64,000 bases of DNA, taken from contig CAMAVM010000013.1 of the NCBI GenBank assembly GCA_945861705.1, forward strand, positions 1 to 64,000, read 5' to 3'. Positions 63,166 through 64,000 of this stretch are shown one piece after another. This DNA is from Methylomagnum ishizawai. GTDB taxonomy: Bacteria; Pseudomonadota; Gammaproteobacteria; Methylococcales; Methylomonadaceae. A model generated the notes under the pieces. It ran no database searches and was not told the origin of the DNA. It saw nothing but the letters and a program-made list of their open reading frames with translations. The position numbers and the translations under genes were made by a program. The first letter of the stretch is position 1. Each line of letters opens with the position of its first letter.

Positions 63166-63426
63166 TCAATCAGTTGTTGGTTCTTCAGGTTTTTTAATGA
63201 CAGACCTGGAATTTTCGGTGATGACTTTCTGCGCTATTTCTTGAACTTGCTCTTGCAAAGCGGGGTCTGCAAGTTTGCTGCCCAGGTCGTGTAAAATCAG
63301 CCCTAGGGCGACTTGGTTAACCGGCAGATTTCCCCAGTTCGGATCTTCCCATCCGTGTTTGAAGAGCCAGAGTAGGATAGGGTTTGTTACGGCTGAAAAT
63401 GCTATTTTGGCGGTTAAATCAGTCAC
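63166..63426 (-). CDS. Small conserved protein of unknown function
   Basis: An 86-residue protein beginning MTDLTAKIAFSAVTNPILLWLFKHGWEDPNWGNLPVNQVALGLILHDLGSKLADP. Nearly amphipathic, no clear membrane helix or metal motif, and a charged Ser/Pro/Glu-rich tail. I do not recognise a family. It is preceded on its strand by an AAGGAAGTTAC ribosome-binding site, which supports expression. It converges with dinB. Confidence 0.6.
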   Translation of the reverse strand: MTDLTAKIAFSAVTNPILLWLFKHGWEDPNWGNLPVNQVALGLILHDLGSKLADPALQEQVQEIAQKVITENSRSVIKKPEEPTTD

Positions 63427-63844
63427 TTGTAACTTCCTTAGAATGTGGCGTAAGTCATCTATAATCCTTCGCTATAGCAATCAATCCGGCGGCAACAGAG
63501 TTAGACGTAAAGAACCCGATGTTATAGCTGGGGTTAAAAAATCCCCGATGTACTATACCTGACTGGGTTTGCTGGATGTTAGTTCATCTGAAAGCAGGGC
63601 TAATGTAGAAACATTCAAACTGCGTCCATTTTATGACCATTTGAGACGGATGTTAGTGAAGTAGTTCACTAGAAAAATGTGAAATATTTCACAGCTAAGT
63701 TGCTTGAAATATGTTGATGCCATTTGGTTAGAATTAAATCCCCTCTATCTCTGGTTTAGGTTGAGGGGATTTATTTAAACAGATATTGACTACTCACTAC
63801 GAAGGAAATTCTTAGCTTTCGTGTAGAGTGCCAAAAACCAAAAC
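63427..63844. other. Gene-free stretch before the right edge
   Basis: About 420 bp with no credible gene. It holds the promoter of the small minus-strand gene at its left end and a hairpin at 63735-63773. Otherwise nothing recognised. Confidence 0.4.
63735..63773. terminator. Hairpin near the right edge
   Basis: TAAATCCCCTC and GAGGGGATTTA form a perfect 11-bp stem with a 17-base loop. The arms end in TTA/TAA runs in both directions, so it could end transcription from the minus-strand gene beginning beyond the edge. Confidence 0.65.
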
Positions 63845-64000
63845 TTAATCCGGGGAATCACCTTCCTGCTCATCTTCTAACTCGGTGTTAGAGTCAAATT
63901 GGAATAAGGTCTTTAAGTAACGGTATAACAACCGCGTTGATTTGGGCGGTTTAGCGGTTTCAGTTTCTTTTTTGATATTACGTAACAATTGCCTAATGTG
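63845..64000 (-). CDS. C-terminal end of an unidentified protein (runs off the right edge)
   Basis: On the minus strand a frame open from the right edge encodes the last 51 residues: basic and helical (HIRQLLRNIKKETETAKPP, then RLLYRYLKTLFQFD) followed by an acidic tail (ELEDEQEGDSPD) and TAA at 63845-63847. Codon use looks coding and a terminator-like hairpin follows at 63735-63773. I do not recognise the family. Confidence 0.5.
   Translation of the reverse strand, partial: HIRQLLRNIKKETETAKPPKSTRLLYRYLKTLFQFDSNTELEDEQEGDSPD

Overview
The window looks like the chromosome of a gammaproteobacterium with moderate GC. Several conserved gene orders support this: rpsF-rpsR-DUF2232-rplI, lptD-surA, amgK-murU, and lptM-lysA-dapF-DUF484-xerC. 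An obligate methylotroph-like member of the Methylococcales would fit the gene content and the intergenic repeat types, but no methane- or methanol-oxidation gene is present, so that placement is inference.

Layout. 1-7.1 kb: start of PEP synthase (leaving the left edge), a ba3-type heme-copper oxidase operon with a short third subunit and a cytochrome c4-like protein, an AI-2E-type membrane protein, a YeeE/DUF6691 pair and an MlaC-like protein. 7.4-10.7 kb: tRNA-Arg(CCT), a spermidine-synthase-like protein and YgiQ. 10.7-29.4 kb: an 18-kb accessory locus of secreted copper and heme proteins in two convergent operons. The plus-strand operon has a Tat-type multicopper oxidase (MCO), a SCO copper chaperone and an Ig-like surface protein. 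The minus-strand operon has a giant lipoprotein MCO, a YVTN beta-propeller, a 521-aa secreted protein, a second SCO protein and a cytochrome c/ABC-binding-protein fusion. The two operons meet at a shared terminator near 17.05 kb. 29.8-42.8 kb: core genes for ribosomal proteins, Kdo transferase, peptidoglycan recycling, LPS export, RNase D and a free DbpA-type RNA-binding domain.

42.9-48.3 kb: a compact type II-C CRISPR-Cas system. It has 13 identical 36-bp repeats with 12 spacers, then cas2, cas1 and cas9 on the minus strand, and a divergent tracrRNA candidate whose promoter overlaps the cas9 start. 48.5-53.9 kb: tungstate-type binding protein, alginate-export-like porin, TauE, CysB-like regulator and tungstate-type ATPase, with no permease. 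54-60.6 kb: the lptM-lysA / dapF-DUF484-xerC cluster, split by a RES-domain gene, palindromic repeats and an IS110-family element. 60.7-64 kb: DUF2333, DUF4389, dinB, a small conserved protein and the 3' end of an unidentified gene.

The most interesting material is the MCO locus. The giant MCO reads as one frame of 2,149 codons interrupted only by one TAA and one TAG, and its copper-ligand motifs are spread over all three pieces. The two plus-strand transcription units have paralogous upstream regions of about 400 bp, each with two copies of a conserved CTAGGT...GTACGGATA motif, which suggests a dedicated regulon. A role in extracellular metal oxidation or copper-dependent redox chemistry is a reasonable hypothesis, but the sequence alone does not show it.
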